Of a DNA stretch of 62,431 nt, positions 25,338 through 32,204 are shown piece by piece. How positions within the stretch are numbered: the stretch's first letter is position 1; every line of letters starts with the position of its first letter. A program made the position numbers and the translations under genes. Origin of the DNA: Adonisia turfae CCMR0081 (lineage in GTDB: Bacteria; Cyanobacteriota; Cyanobacteriia; Phormidesmidales; Phormidesmidaceae); NCBI RefSeq assembly GCF_011009555.1, contig NZ_QXHD01000004.1, forward strand, positions 3,424,284 to 3,486,714, given 5' to 3'. A model generated the notes under the pieces. The model was given only the letters and a program-made list of their open reading frames with translations, made no database searches and was not told where the DNA came from.

Positions 25338-26672
25338 CTGATTCCACCTCAGTTTGTGTGAGGGGATGTAATCAACGGTCTCCGTCCATTGAGAGAAGAG
25401 GCAATTAACAAATTACGCATCCAGTCGTCATGATATCGGAAGCCATTGAGTTTCTCAAAGGGACACAAACAGCCTCCATTTTGCTGCTGAGTTTTACGAC
25501 AGAATGGATGAAAGTTCCACAGCATCGCCATGGAGCGAACGGATAACTCAGCAGCCTCCCAAGCCCCATGAAAATCTTGCATGGCATAGAGTGCCCGGTC
25601 GAGATAGTTCATGGGGCGATCCACCTGATTACTGGTGCGATAGGCATTAGGAAAGTCGAAGGCTCTCTGGAAAAATAGAGATTTTTCTCTGAGTCGTTGT
25701 AACCGGTCATGGATGGCGTCGGGAAGCTCCACCGATTGTGTCCATTCGAGAAAACGACGCAATCGCTGAGCAAATTGACGTTTGCTGGTGGCGTGATAGA
25801 TATGCCAAAGCTTGTCGGTTAAGCAGGTGCGTAACTCAGGCTTAGAGCGACACCAATCACGCACTTTAATCACCTCATGTAGAAAGCATAGAATCCAGGT
25901 GATGCCAGGAAATAGGGTTTCCCAGGCTCGACGAGTCGCGTCCCATCCATCGGTGGTGACTGTCTCAGGTCGATAGTCAGGGGCATGCTCGCTCATCTCT
26001 TGCTCAAAGTCCCCATACGCCGCTTGCAAGTCCTCGTATCCAGCCGTTGGGCTCAGACCACTGCCCACAATACACCCCTTAGCCGCTGTCACCACCCAAT
26101 AGATACGCTCTCCTTGATGGCTACCATGCTTTTCATCGGCCACTAGATGGGGGGGAGCGACTCTTCTGTTTTCAACGTTGTTCCGACAATGGATGCTCGG
26201 CCAAGAGATTGACACAACCGATACCAATGCATCTCCGAGCGGCCCAATACGTAAGCAATCCCATCATAAGAGAGGCCATGCTTTCTCAAATACATTGCTT
26301 TGCCTGCTAGCTCAGACGTTTCACTCATATAAGGCGTGACGAAATCGGGACGCAGTTGATAGGCTGTTTTTTGTTTGGGAAGATATATACGACGTGTTTT
26401 CAGGTGCTGACGAGCTGAGGTCACCCACCCATGAAACCGATATCCCTCCTCAATTCCCTTGGGGAACAGCTCCGGATAGCTGGCTATTTGCTCGTTCAGG
26501 TACTCTCGGTAGGCCTCACGGTCCTCAACCAACTGGTCATAATCAATGCTATCGGCGATGGGCAGGCAGATCGTTTTATCCCCTGCTGTCCCTCGTTGCT
26601 TGCGTTTGGCCATCATACTTGGCCTCCAAACTCGATGACCTTATGATATCCAAACAAACTTAGTTGGAACTA
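25338..26672 (-). mobile_element. Insertion sequence, ~1.34 kb, with terminal inverted repeats and 9-bp target duplication
   Basis: The left end TGATTCCACCTCAGTTTGTG and right end (inward) TAGTTCCAACTAAGTTTGTT match at 17 of 22 positions. The flanks carry the same nine bases, GACTTAATC, at 25329-25337 and 26673-26681, as expected of a target-site duplication. The element holds one transposase in two frames. It split the spacer between tRNA-Asn and tRNA-Gln(CTG). The family is not determined. Confidence 0.85.
25349..26616 (-). CDS. DDE-type transposase needing a -1 frameshift
   Basis: The N-terminal 157 residues (start 26616) include a helix-turn-helix-like LRKHGLSYDGIAYVLGRSEM. That frame stops at 26143. 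The second frame continues with PHLVADEKHGSHQGERIYW (first Asp) and TVTTDGWDATRRAWETLF (second Asp), ending at 25349. The frames overlap at a run of seven C in CTCCCCCCCATC; a -1 slip there joins the halves in register. This may be programmed, as in many insertion sequences, or a disabling indel. Confidence 0.82.
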
Positions 26673-26707
26673 GACTTAATCGGGGATCAGCCACACCCGA
26701 CAATCAA

Positions 26708-26783
26708 TGGCTGGGGCGAGAGGAGTCGAACCTCCAACTTCCTGGGTAACAACCAGGCGCTCTGCCAATTGAACTACACCCCA
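26708..26783 (-). tRNA. tRNA-Asn (GTT)
   Basis: Acceptor TGGGGTG/CGCCCCA, G73, CCA encoded; anticodon stem CCTGG/CCAGG with loop TTGTTAC; canonical T-arm. T1-A72 with G73 fits asparagine. Confidence 0.9.
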
Positions 26784-26808
26784 TTGAGCACCCATGATTG
26801 AGTGCAAG

Positions 26809-26883
26809 CCCCCCAGATCCGATTTGAACGGATGACCTCTTGTTTTTCAGACAAGCGCTCTTACCTGACTGAGCTACCAGGGG
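26809..26883 (-). tRNA. tRNA-Phe (GAA)
   Basis: Acceptor CCCCTGG/CTGGGGG with wobbles; D-arm GCTCAG..GAGC; anticodon stem CTTGT/ACAAG with loop CTGAAAA; T-arm ATCCG-TTCAAAT-CGGAT. Position 73 appears to be G where phenylalanine tRNAs normally have A. CCA is not encoded. Confidence 0.85.
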
Positions 26884-26919
26884 ATTCAATATATGTTTTT
26901 CAAACTCATTGAAAAACAA

Positions 26920-27015
26920 CGAGAACGGCAGGACTTGTAGACGTAAGGCTTCCCGAAGGATATCTGCAATCTTCGGTTCCGCAAACCGACGTGTTATCCA
27001 TTGCACCACGTTCTC
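26920..27015 (-). tRNA. tRNA-Arg (GCG) with T-arm insertion
   Basis: Perfect acceptor GAGAACG/CGTTCTC, G73; D-stem GTG/CAC; anticodon stem TCGGT/ACCGA with loop TTGCGGA. Bacteria normally read CGN with an ACG (inosine) tRNA, so GCG is unusual. T-stem GCAGA/CCTGC has one A-C mismatch and encloses TACAAGT plus a 23-base insertion (26940-26962) with a TCC-TTCG-GGA hairpin. Confidence 0.75.
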
Positions 27016-27106
27016 TGGAGGAGAGAATGGGAGTCGAACCCATAGTGAGATTTGCTATCCCACGACTGCTTAGCAGGCAGTTTGCTTTACCAATGACGAT
27101 CTCTCC
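27016..27106 (-). tRNA. tRNA-Ser (GCT)
   Basis: Perfect acceptor GGAGAGA/TCTCTCC, T73 and CCA encoded; anticodon stem ACTGC/GCAGT with loop CTGCTAA. The long variable arm GTGGGAT/ATCTCAC makes a proper class II tRNA, in contrast to the leucine members. Its CCA touches the first base of tRNA-Arg(GCG). Confidence 0.92.
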
Positions 27107-27110
27107 AAAG

Positions 27111-27191
27111 AGGGTCGGGTGGGAGTCGAACCCACAGTGTTAAAGAACTCCGGTTTTACAGACCTTTACCTGCGCCCATAGGAGCCGACCC
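27111..27191 (-). tRNA. tRNA-Tyr (GTA)
   Basis: Acceptor GGGTCGG/CCGACCC; loop CTGTAAA on a short GGT/ACC stem whose two outer pairs are A-G; variable arm AGT..ACT as in class II tyrosine tRNA; T-arm GTGGG-TTCGACT-CCCAC. Position 73 is T instead of A. CCA is not encoded. Confidence 0.85.
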
Positions 27192-27192
27192 T

Positions 27193-27269
27193 TGGCAGTG
27201 GCGACGGGAGTCGAACCCGCAAACACACGAGTGAAAGTCGTGGGGCTTTACCAATTTGCCTACGCCACC
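27193..27269 (-). tRNA. tRNA-Glu (TTC)
   Basis: Acceptor GGTGGCG/CGCCACT (G1-T72), G73 and CCA encoded; D-stem GGC/GCC; anticodon stem CACGA/TCGTG with loop CTTTCAC; T-arm GCGGG-TTCGACT-CCCGT. One base separates it from tRNA-Tyr. Confidence 0.9.
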
Positions 27270-27275
27270 CTAAAC

Positions 27276-27370
27276 CGCAGAGACTAGAATTCGTAGACGA
27301 CAGGCTTCCCGAAAGATACTCAGATCATCGGGTTTGGAGACCGAGGTGCTAGCCGTTACACCATCTCTGC
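27276..27370 (-). tRNA. tRNA-Trp (CCA) with T-arm insertion
   Basis: Perfect acceptor GCAGAGA/TCTCTGC and G73; anticodon loop CTCCAAA on TCGG/CCGA with a T-C mismatch beside the loop. The T-stem CTGAG/TCTAG is weak and encloses TACGAAT plus a 23-base insertion (27296-27318) with a TCT-TTCG-GGA hairpin. CCA is not encoded. Confidence 0.75.
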
Positions 27371-27373
27371 TTC

Positions 27374-27450
27374 TGGTTGCAGCGATGGGAGTCGAACCCA
27401 CATATTCTCGCTTATGAGGCGAGCACCTTAACCACTTAGGTTACGCTGCA
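27374..27450 (-). tRNA. tRNA with CAT anticodon (Met, or Ile after lysidine)
   Basis: Perfect acceptor TGCAGCG/CGCTGCA, A73 and CCA encoded; anticodon stem CTCGC/GCGAG with loop CTCATAA; canonical T-arm. It lacks the C1-A72 mismatch of initiators. Elongator Met and Ile2 cannot be separated by eye. Confidence 0.88.
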
Positions 27451-27463
27451 GTGGAGTCCAGGA

Positions 27464-27537
27464 CGGGGGTGACGAGATTTGAACTCGCGACGTCCTGTTC
27501 GACAGACAGGCACTCTAGACCACTGAGTTACACCCCC
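27464..27537 (-). tRNA. tRNA-Asp (GTC), first gene of the array
   Basis: Perfect acceptor GGGGGTG/CACCCCC and G73; D-arm ACTCAGTGGTCTAGAGT; anticodon stem CCTGT/ACAGG with loop CTGTCGA; T-arm GCGAG-TTCAAAT-CTCGT. It lies about 95 bases downstream of the array promoter. Confidence 0.92.
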
Positions 27538-27640
27538 AGAAAGGGAAATATTTAGTTTTCAAGGTTCTGGTTTGAGTCTTGATGACGTGTTAAGCACTTA
27601 TCTTTGAGACTTAAATTCGTAGCACTCCTGCGTTATTTAT

Positions 27641-27669
27641 ATACTACAAAACATAATACACAACGTCAA
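27641..27669 (-). promoter_or_regulatory. Sigma70-type promoter of the tRNA array
   Basis: On the minus strand, TTGACG (27664-27669) and TAGTAT (27641-27646) are separated by exactly 17 bases. Transcription would start near 27634, about 95 bases before tRNA-Asp. No other promoter of comparable quality was noticed before the array. Confidence 0.65.
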
Positions 27670-27793
27670 GAGTTTTCGAGAGATTTTTAGAGAGATTCTT
27701 GAAGTCATGTACAAAAAGGGTTTGAGCGCCTTTAAGGATTTTCAATAAAAATCAACAAGATAACAAAAAATCTTATTGGAATCTTCTCGAATT

Positions 27794-28000
27794 TTACACA
27801 AAGGGGCCACGCTCAAGGAAATAAAGCCGTTTTACTTTTTGCACTTCACTTACGGCGTCAACATGATGTTTATCAGTAGACACCGTCAAGTTTCTCTCAT
27901 TAGATGCACTGAAATTGGATGGTTGTTGTCGCCGAGGAAATCGCCAATATTTAAATGACTTACGACTCCAAGCGAGAAAAAATGGTGAGACAAAATACAT
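27794..28000 (-). CDS. Small basic protein upstream of the tRNA array
   Basis: A 68-residue ORF starting MYFVSPFFLAWSRKSFKYW, rich in Arg, Lys and aromatic residues. Its start has a good ribosome site: AGGAG seven bases before the ATG. No family recognised. The 390 bases upstream (28001-28391) hold inverted repeats such as GCCCCTTTGGCAAGGGGC and no gene. Confidence 0.4.
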   Translation of the reverse strand: MYFVSPFFLAWSRKSFKYWRFPRRQQPSNFSASNERNLTVSTDKHHVDAVSEVQKVKRLYFLERGPFV

Positions 28001-28391
28001 GGTAATGCTCCTGGTGGGAAAGCAGATTTTTACAGTTATGCGATCGACAAACTAGATGTATGAAATCTGTGGAATTGGAAAATGTAGAATTTTGAAATTC
28101 CAAGGTATAGCGATATTTCTCGATTATTTTCTGGCGCTGTAAGCCGTTGTTTCACAGCCCATATGCCCAACACAGAGCAAATTTAGCCCAGCTCAAAGCC
28201 TCCCTTCTATGAAGGAGATGTAGGAGGGATCTCACCTTACATTAGTGATTAACAAGCCCTACTAGCCCCTTTGGCAAGGGGCCTTACAAAAGGACTTTTA
28301 CCAAAGGGGGAGACTCAAAGTGTTACTCAACGTGGCACAACGTTTACTGATTTTCACAGCAAAAGACTATTTTTAAGTCTCCATGCAACAA

Positions 28392-28787
28392 CTACATGAA
28401 ATATGCCGTCTGTCGGTGGGTTACTCGCCACAGTTCGTAGATAAGCATTTCACTTTCAGGTGTAAGGGCAGTTATAAAAGTGCCAGATTCAGCGTTAGCA
28501 CTATTTGCAATCCAGGTTCCCTTAAGGCTTACTTCAACAAACTCGTCATCAACACTTGCTAGATCAATGACATCTGTTACATTTTGCCGTAGTAGATACT
28601 CAAGCTGATTAATACCAGGCAATTTAACAGGCAGTAAAAAGGAAGCTCGACTGGGTTCTAGATGTAAGGGTTCACCAACATGAACTGCTAACATAACTCG
28701 TTGGGTAGCAACCGCATCCAACGATGCAGTTACTTGTTCAAGAAATAAGCCGTAATCGGTATAGTTCAGCTTCAACACGGCTGACAA
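28392..28787 (-). CDS. Conserved cyanobacterial protein (alr0857-like)
   Basis: A 131-residue soluble protein: VLKLNYTDYGLFLEQVTASL, then VMLAVHVGEPLHLEPSRASFLLP and a C-terminal FITALTPESEMLIYELWR. This pattern recalls a cyanobacteria-only family annotated alr0857-like, function unknown; I am only moderately sure of the match. It follows the HNH gene by ~45 bases on the same strand. Confidence 0.65.
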   Translation of the reverse strand: MSAVLKLNYTDYGLFLEQVTASLDAVATQRVMLAVHVGEPLHLEPSRASFLLPVKLPGINQLEYLLRQNVTDVIDLASVDDEFVEVSLKGTWIANSANAESGTFITALTPESEMLIYELWRVTHRQTAYFM

Positions 28788-28833
28788 TCTCCATGGATGG
28801 TTGGGTCAGTCACATGCCGACGGCGGCATAGGG

Positions 28834-29352
28834 TTAATTTTTTTGTTCTTTCCAGAATTGCTCTGCAAAAGCAACTACTGGATGCATGGGCGCTTTAGGC
28901 TGTTGTTTGAGCGGCATATTGGCAAGCTCAGGGGTACGGGCACCCTTGCGAGAATTGCAGGGGGCGCACGCGGTAACCACGTTATCCCACGTGTGAGCAC
29001 CACCTTGTGATCGCGGTACCACATGGTCCAGCGTGAGCTGTCGCTTACTACCGCAATATTGACAACTATGGCCATCACGCCGCAGAACTTCGCGACGGTT
29101 AACCGGTGGTGTTTTCCAAATGTGCTCGCTATCCCCAGCCCGCAGACGAAGGTGCTCAGGAATCTCAAGGGTCAGGCTGGGCGATCGCATCTGCCAGGTT
29201 TTCCCCAGTAGGTCTACAGGTTCTGCCCGGCCTGTTACTAAAAGAACTGTTGCTCGCTTTAGGTTAATTCGCACCATGGGTAAGTAGTTTCTGGAAAAAA
29301 GTACGATGGGTCGATACGTAGGCAATACGTACTTATATGGTCGTAATGTCAT
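28834..29352 (-). CDS. HNH endonuclease
   Basis: A 172-residue protein. The N-terminal RATVLLVTGRAEPVDL belongs to the common cyanobacterial HNH family. The nuclease core is at ~95-140: CQYCGSKRQLTLDHVVPRSQGG, then NVVTACAPCNSRKG. The two CxxC pairs bind zinc, and the D-H pair with the downstream N and H/K form the beta-beta-alpha metal site. It lies about 1.3 kb upstream of the tRNA array on the same strand. Confidence 0.92.
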   Translation of the reverse strand: MTLRPYKYVLPTYRPIVLFSRNYLPMVRINLKRATVLLVTGRAEPVDLLGKTWQMRSPSLTLEIPEHLRLRAGDSEHIWKTPPVNRREVLRRDGHSCQYCGSKRQLTLDHVVPRSQGGAHTWDNVVTACAPCNSRKGARTPELANMPLKQQPKAPMHPVVAFAEQFWKEQKN

Positions 29353-29402
29353 GGTTAAGCCCTTACAGCTCTGAAATTCGTAAAAAAGTCCACAAACAAT
29401 GA

Positions 29403-29431
29403 CCCCCGCTTCCGGGTTCGGGAAGCGGGGG
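29403..29431 (-). terminator. Strong GC-rich hairpin
   Basis: CCCCCGCTTCC and GGAAGCGGGGG flank a seven-base loop. On the minus strand it follows the small ORF ending at 29456. A T6 tract occurs 14 bases further, so it may end that transcript ahead of the HNH gene. No adjacent U-tract, so termination is uncertain. Confidence 0.5.
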
Positions 29432-29455
29432 CCAAAAACCTGACTAGTTTTGGAG

Positions 29456-29728
29456 TTAGGTAGGTAACATGGCTAAGCGCCTGCATCCCCCGCTTCGTCT
29501 ATATCTTGTTAGTTCTGGTCGATTGAGATCATCGCCAATCAAGCTATGGCCTATTTCGCTAAATGCAAAACGATCTAAACCAGCGCCAGAAATCGCTTTG
29601 GCCATAGTGCCACCCATAATCGTGGGAACGTTACTAGATTCTAGACACCGCACCACCAGCGCCATGGATACATGGCCAAATAATTGTAAATATCTTTTCA
29701 CGACTATGGTTTCCATAGAGTTTTTCAT
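29456..29728 (-). CDS. Small hypothetical protein
   Basis: About 90 residues from the ATG at 29728: MKNSMETIVVKRYLQLFGH, a hydrophobic VSMALVVRCLES, then PTIMGGTMAKAISGAG. No family recognised. The frame stays open to 29788, and an antisense frame of similar length exists. The strong hairpin just downstream supports a real gene on this strand. The 370 bases at 29789-30160 show no supported gene. Confidence 0.45.
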   Translation of the reverse strand: MKNSMETIVVKRYLQLFGHVSMALVVRCLESSNVPTIMGGTMAKAISGAGLDRFAFSEIGHSLIGDDLNRPELTRYRRSGGCRRLAMLPT

Positions 29729-30160
29729 GGTATCTAAACCTCTGGTGTGACAATTAAAAAGTGCCTCTAGTGCACTTGACCAAAGCAATTCGACCTGACT
29801 GCCTTTCTGTCTTACTTCTTATACTACATATGTAATACAAGAATGTCTACCCTCTTTGAGTAACTTTATGGTTTTAACGAAAAAAGCCTACATTAAAACT
29901 ATTCATGCTTGTTAGAGCTACATTCTCTGGGAGAGCTATAGTCAGCAACACCTTAACAGTTGTGGATTCCGGATGTATCTCAAAATTAGTTTTGGATAAT
30001 ATTCAGGATACGATTGCTTGCGTTCACCCAAGTAAAAATGCCATAGCAGCCTCGCAGCTACAGCCCGCCAGGGTCGCCATGCCTCGCTAATCATTTGAGC
30101 TTCATCAGCTGTAGGTCGTTTAGTCAGGCCCTGATATTGAACAGTATTGAGGGTTATCTA

Positions 30161-31291
30161 TTATTGAATAACGTCATAGTCAATTGCTCGGGCTGTTCTC
30201 ACAGGTGGAGCAGGTTCGTTTTGAATGGCCTTGATCGCTGTATATCCTAGGGGCAGTGACGCCAGCAAACACATCGCACCAGTCCCAACCAACGATAGCT
30301 GTCTCACGGCTTTGGAAGCTCGACGAGCATCGGGATATTGTCCCTGACGGTAGAATTGTCTAACTTGCCAGGCATAGAGTAACGCCGTTACTCCAAGGGG
30401 TGGAAACGTAATGAGGGCAGCTAAAGCTGTTGACCAGTGACTGGGGGGGCAGGGCTGATCCTTATAGAGATCATATGTTTTTTCCCACTCAGGTCCACGG
30501 ACCTTACCGACATAGCCAATTAGGGTAAACTCAGTGATTTCTGAGAGTTCCAGGGGCAACAACAGGTCACGAATCTGATTGGGTAGCGAAAAATAGCTAA
30601 TACCTTCACCCACCTGTCGCTTGAGGAAGATTTCTAGGTTTTTACCCCGTTGTTTTACATCAACCTCGACAGGCTGTAAGGCATCCTGCAGTAAATCTCT
30701 AATCGGGGCTAAACCATCTGGTTTTGCAGGGGGTGGGACCAATTCAGTTAAGGCTGGATCATTCAGGACCGCCAGTTGCCAATCAGAGATCGCACCCTCC
30801 ATATCGCCCAGCTGTTGGCGTACGTTGCCACGCCTTAGATATGCCTCTGCTGCATTAGGGTTGAGTTCTAAAGCTCGGTTAAAACTGACAAGCGCCGCAT
30901 CAAAGTCCTCTACCTGACTTTGAATGACGCCCACCTGATAGTGGGCTCGGGCATAGTTAGGATTCACCGCAATTGCCTGTTGCCAATTGCTCAGAGCATT
31001 TGCCATATTGCCTTGAGCATAGGCAAGCTGACCATATTCAAAATAAGCAACTGCGGGATTCTCAGCACACTCAATTGCAGCAATAAAGTCCTGTTGGGCG
31101 TTATCCAACTGGTCTAACGCGCGATAACTTAAGCCACGTGTAATATAAACCGCAGCCACATCAGGATGATGACTTAATGCTTTGGATAGGGTTGCGATCG
31201 CACTCTGATGATTGTCCTGTCGTGCTAGCGTACACCCACGTCGATAGGCTAAACGTGCTCGCTGCCGTGCGTACCAACTTTGCTTATCCAT
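30161..31291 (-). CDS. TPR protein with C-terminal CD225/dispanin-like membrane domain
   Basis: A 376-residue protein. About five tetratricopeptide repeats span residues 10-185, seen as A.VYITRGLSYRALDQLDNA and A.AHYQVGVIQSQVEDFDAAL, with A8, G/L and P32-like positions kept. A globular middle follows to ~285. The C-terminus, WSTALAALITFPPLGVTALL then YAWQVRQFYRQGQY and AVRQLSLVGTGAM, matches the two-span CD225 pattern with the PPLG kink. It is likely a membrane-anchored scaffold. Confidence 0.8.
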   Translation of the reverse strand: MDKQSWYARQRARLAYRRGCTLARQDNHQSAIATLSKALSHHPDVAAVYITRGLSYRALDQLDNAQQDFIAAIECAENPAVAYFEYGQLAYAQGNMANALSNWQQAIAVNPNYARAHYQVGVIQSQVEDFDAALVSFNRALELNPNAAEAYLRRGNVRQQLGDMEGAISDWQLAVLNDPALTELVPPPAKPDGLAPIRDLLQDALQPVEVDVKQRGKNLEIFLKRQVGEGISYFSLPNQIRDLLLPLELSEITEFTLIGYVGKVRGPEWEKTYDLYKDQPCPPSHWSTALAALITFPPLGVTALLYAWQVRQFYRQGQYPDARRASKAVRQLSLVGTGAMCLLASLPLGYTAIKAIQNEPAPPVRTARAIDYDVIQ

Positions 31292-31730
31292 AATTAATTA
31301 AACTTATCCCTGCCGTTATTAATCCCAAGCTATCCGTAGCCTAACCATCCTTCAGAGGAAATAAAGTCAGAGTGATAACGGAAGCTTGAATAGTCAATAA
31401 AGAATTGATTCAGTACTTACCGTTACAAAATTAAGCAGTTCGATTCATGGCGATTACCCAATCCTTCACACCAATTTTGCTTGTTTCCTAAAAAACTTTC
31501 CAATGTCGAAATTATTTTCTGGGAAAAATTCACCTATGCCATTGCACCTAAAGTCCTACGACAATTGGCGTAGAGGGAAGTTCCAGAAATCCATTGCTAT
31601 GAAATGGCGATGAAGCCTCGTCAGTTTTTACAGACACTTCGATGAAACCTATGTAATTCGAATGAACAGGCATGGAAGCCCAAAATAAGCCTATGTTAGC
31701 GTCAGTGAGAACACTTACACACCATGGTCA

Positions 31731-32186
31731 ATGACCGTTCTCTCGCTGAAAACAGAATTGGATGTCGCAGAGTTTTTATTAAGTAAAGGATGGTTTCCTG
31801 AGGAAATCAACGGAATTTTAGTTTTTCCTCTGCCTAGCGCTGCTTTTTACCAGTTAGGCAGTAAAAATCATCCAATAGTTAATAGCGATGTAATTAAAGC
31901 TACAACTGTTACGCCAACTACCCTTTTCCGAGCCCGGCAGCTTCTAGAAGCGGCTGGGTGGGTAGATCGAGAACTCGACTCTTTGCTTAAACCCTGCTTA
32001 TACAGTGTCGATCCTTGGGCCAATCAAACGATTCACCACTGCGAGGCTACTCATCAACGTTTCGGCTATTTAGATGACCCATTACCAACCCTGAATCACT
32101 ATCGACGGGCTATGGCATTCAAGCGCATTGTTAGTCTGGCCCTAGTAATAACAATGGTTTCTGTAGCTGTAGTCTTGTTTGGATGA
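31731..32186 (+). CDS. Hypothetical protein with C-terminal membrane anchor
   Basis: A 151-residue protein of unknown family. The soluble N-terminal part contains two segments (DVAEFLLSKGWFPEEINGIL and RARQLLEAAGWVDRELDSLL) that look like repeats of one helical unit. A single membrane span lies at ~132-150 (IVSLALVITMVSVAVVLFG). It converges with the iminopeptidase gene. The 440 bases upstream (31292-31730) show no gene. Confidence 0.6.
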   Translation: MTVLSLKTELDVAEFLLSKGWFPEEINGILVFPLPSAAFYQLGSKNHPIVNSDVIKATTVTPTTLFRARQLLEAAGWVDRELDSLLKPCLYSVDPWANQTIHHCEATHQRFGYLDDPLPTLNHYRRAMAFKRIVSLALVITMVSVAVVLFG

Positions 32187-32204
32187 GCAGTTGTGTAGAC
32201 ATCT

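Larger units (their letters stand above)
22061..27537 (-). other. Long tRNA gene array (about 26 tRNA or tRNA-like genes)
   Basis: In transcription order: Asp, Met/CAT, Trp, Glu, Tyr, Ser(GCT), Arg(GCG), Phe, Asn, [IS], Gln(CTG), Gln(TTG), Leu(CAA), Leu(TAG), Pro, Leu(CAG), Leu(GAG), Lys(TTT), Lys(CTT), Leu(TAA), [DIP1984], a degenerate tRNA, Val, Arg(TCG), [NADAR], Arg(TCT), Ala, His, and a 263-nt tRNA-ended element. All are on the minus strand. Spacers are mostly 0-30 bases and about half encode CCA. Such arrays are known in some cyanobacteria, for example on an Anabaena 7120 plasmid. Several members here are structurally abnormal. Confidence 0.92.

Noticed and set aside
27776..27958. A 60-codon plus-strand ORF opposite the 68-residue small gene
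   Set aside because: The minus-strand frame has a good Shine-Dalgarno site; the plus-strand one does not.
29905..30090. A 61-codon plus-strand ORF
   Set aside because: No ribosome site or family resemblance; the gap seems non-coding.
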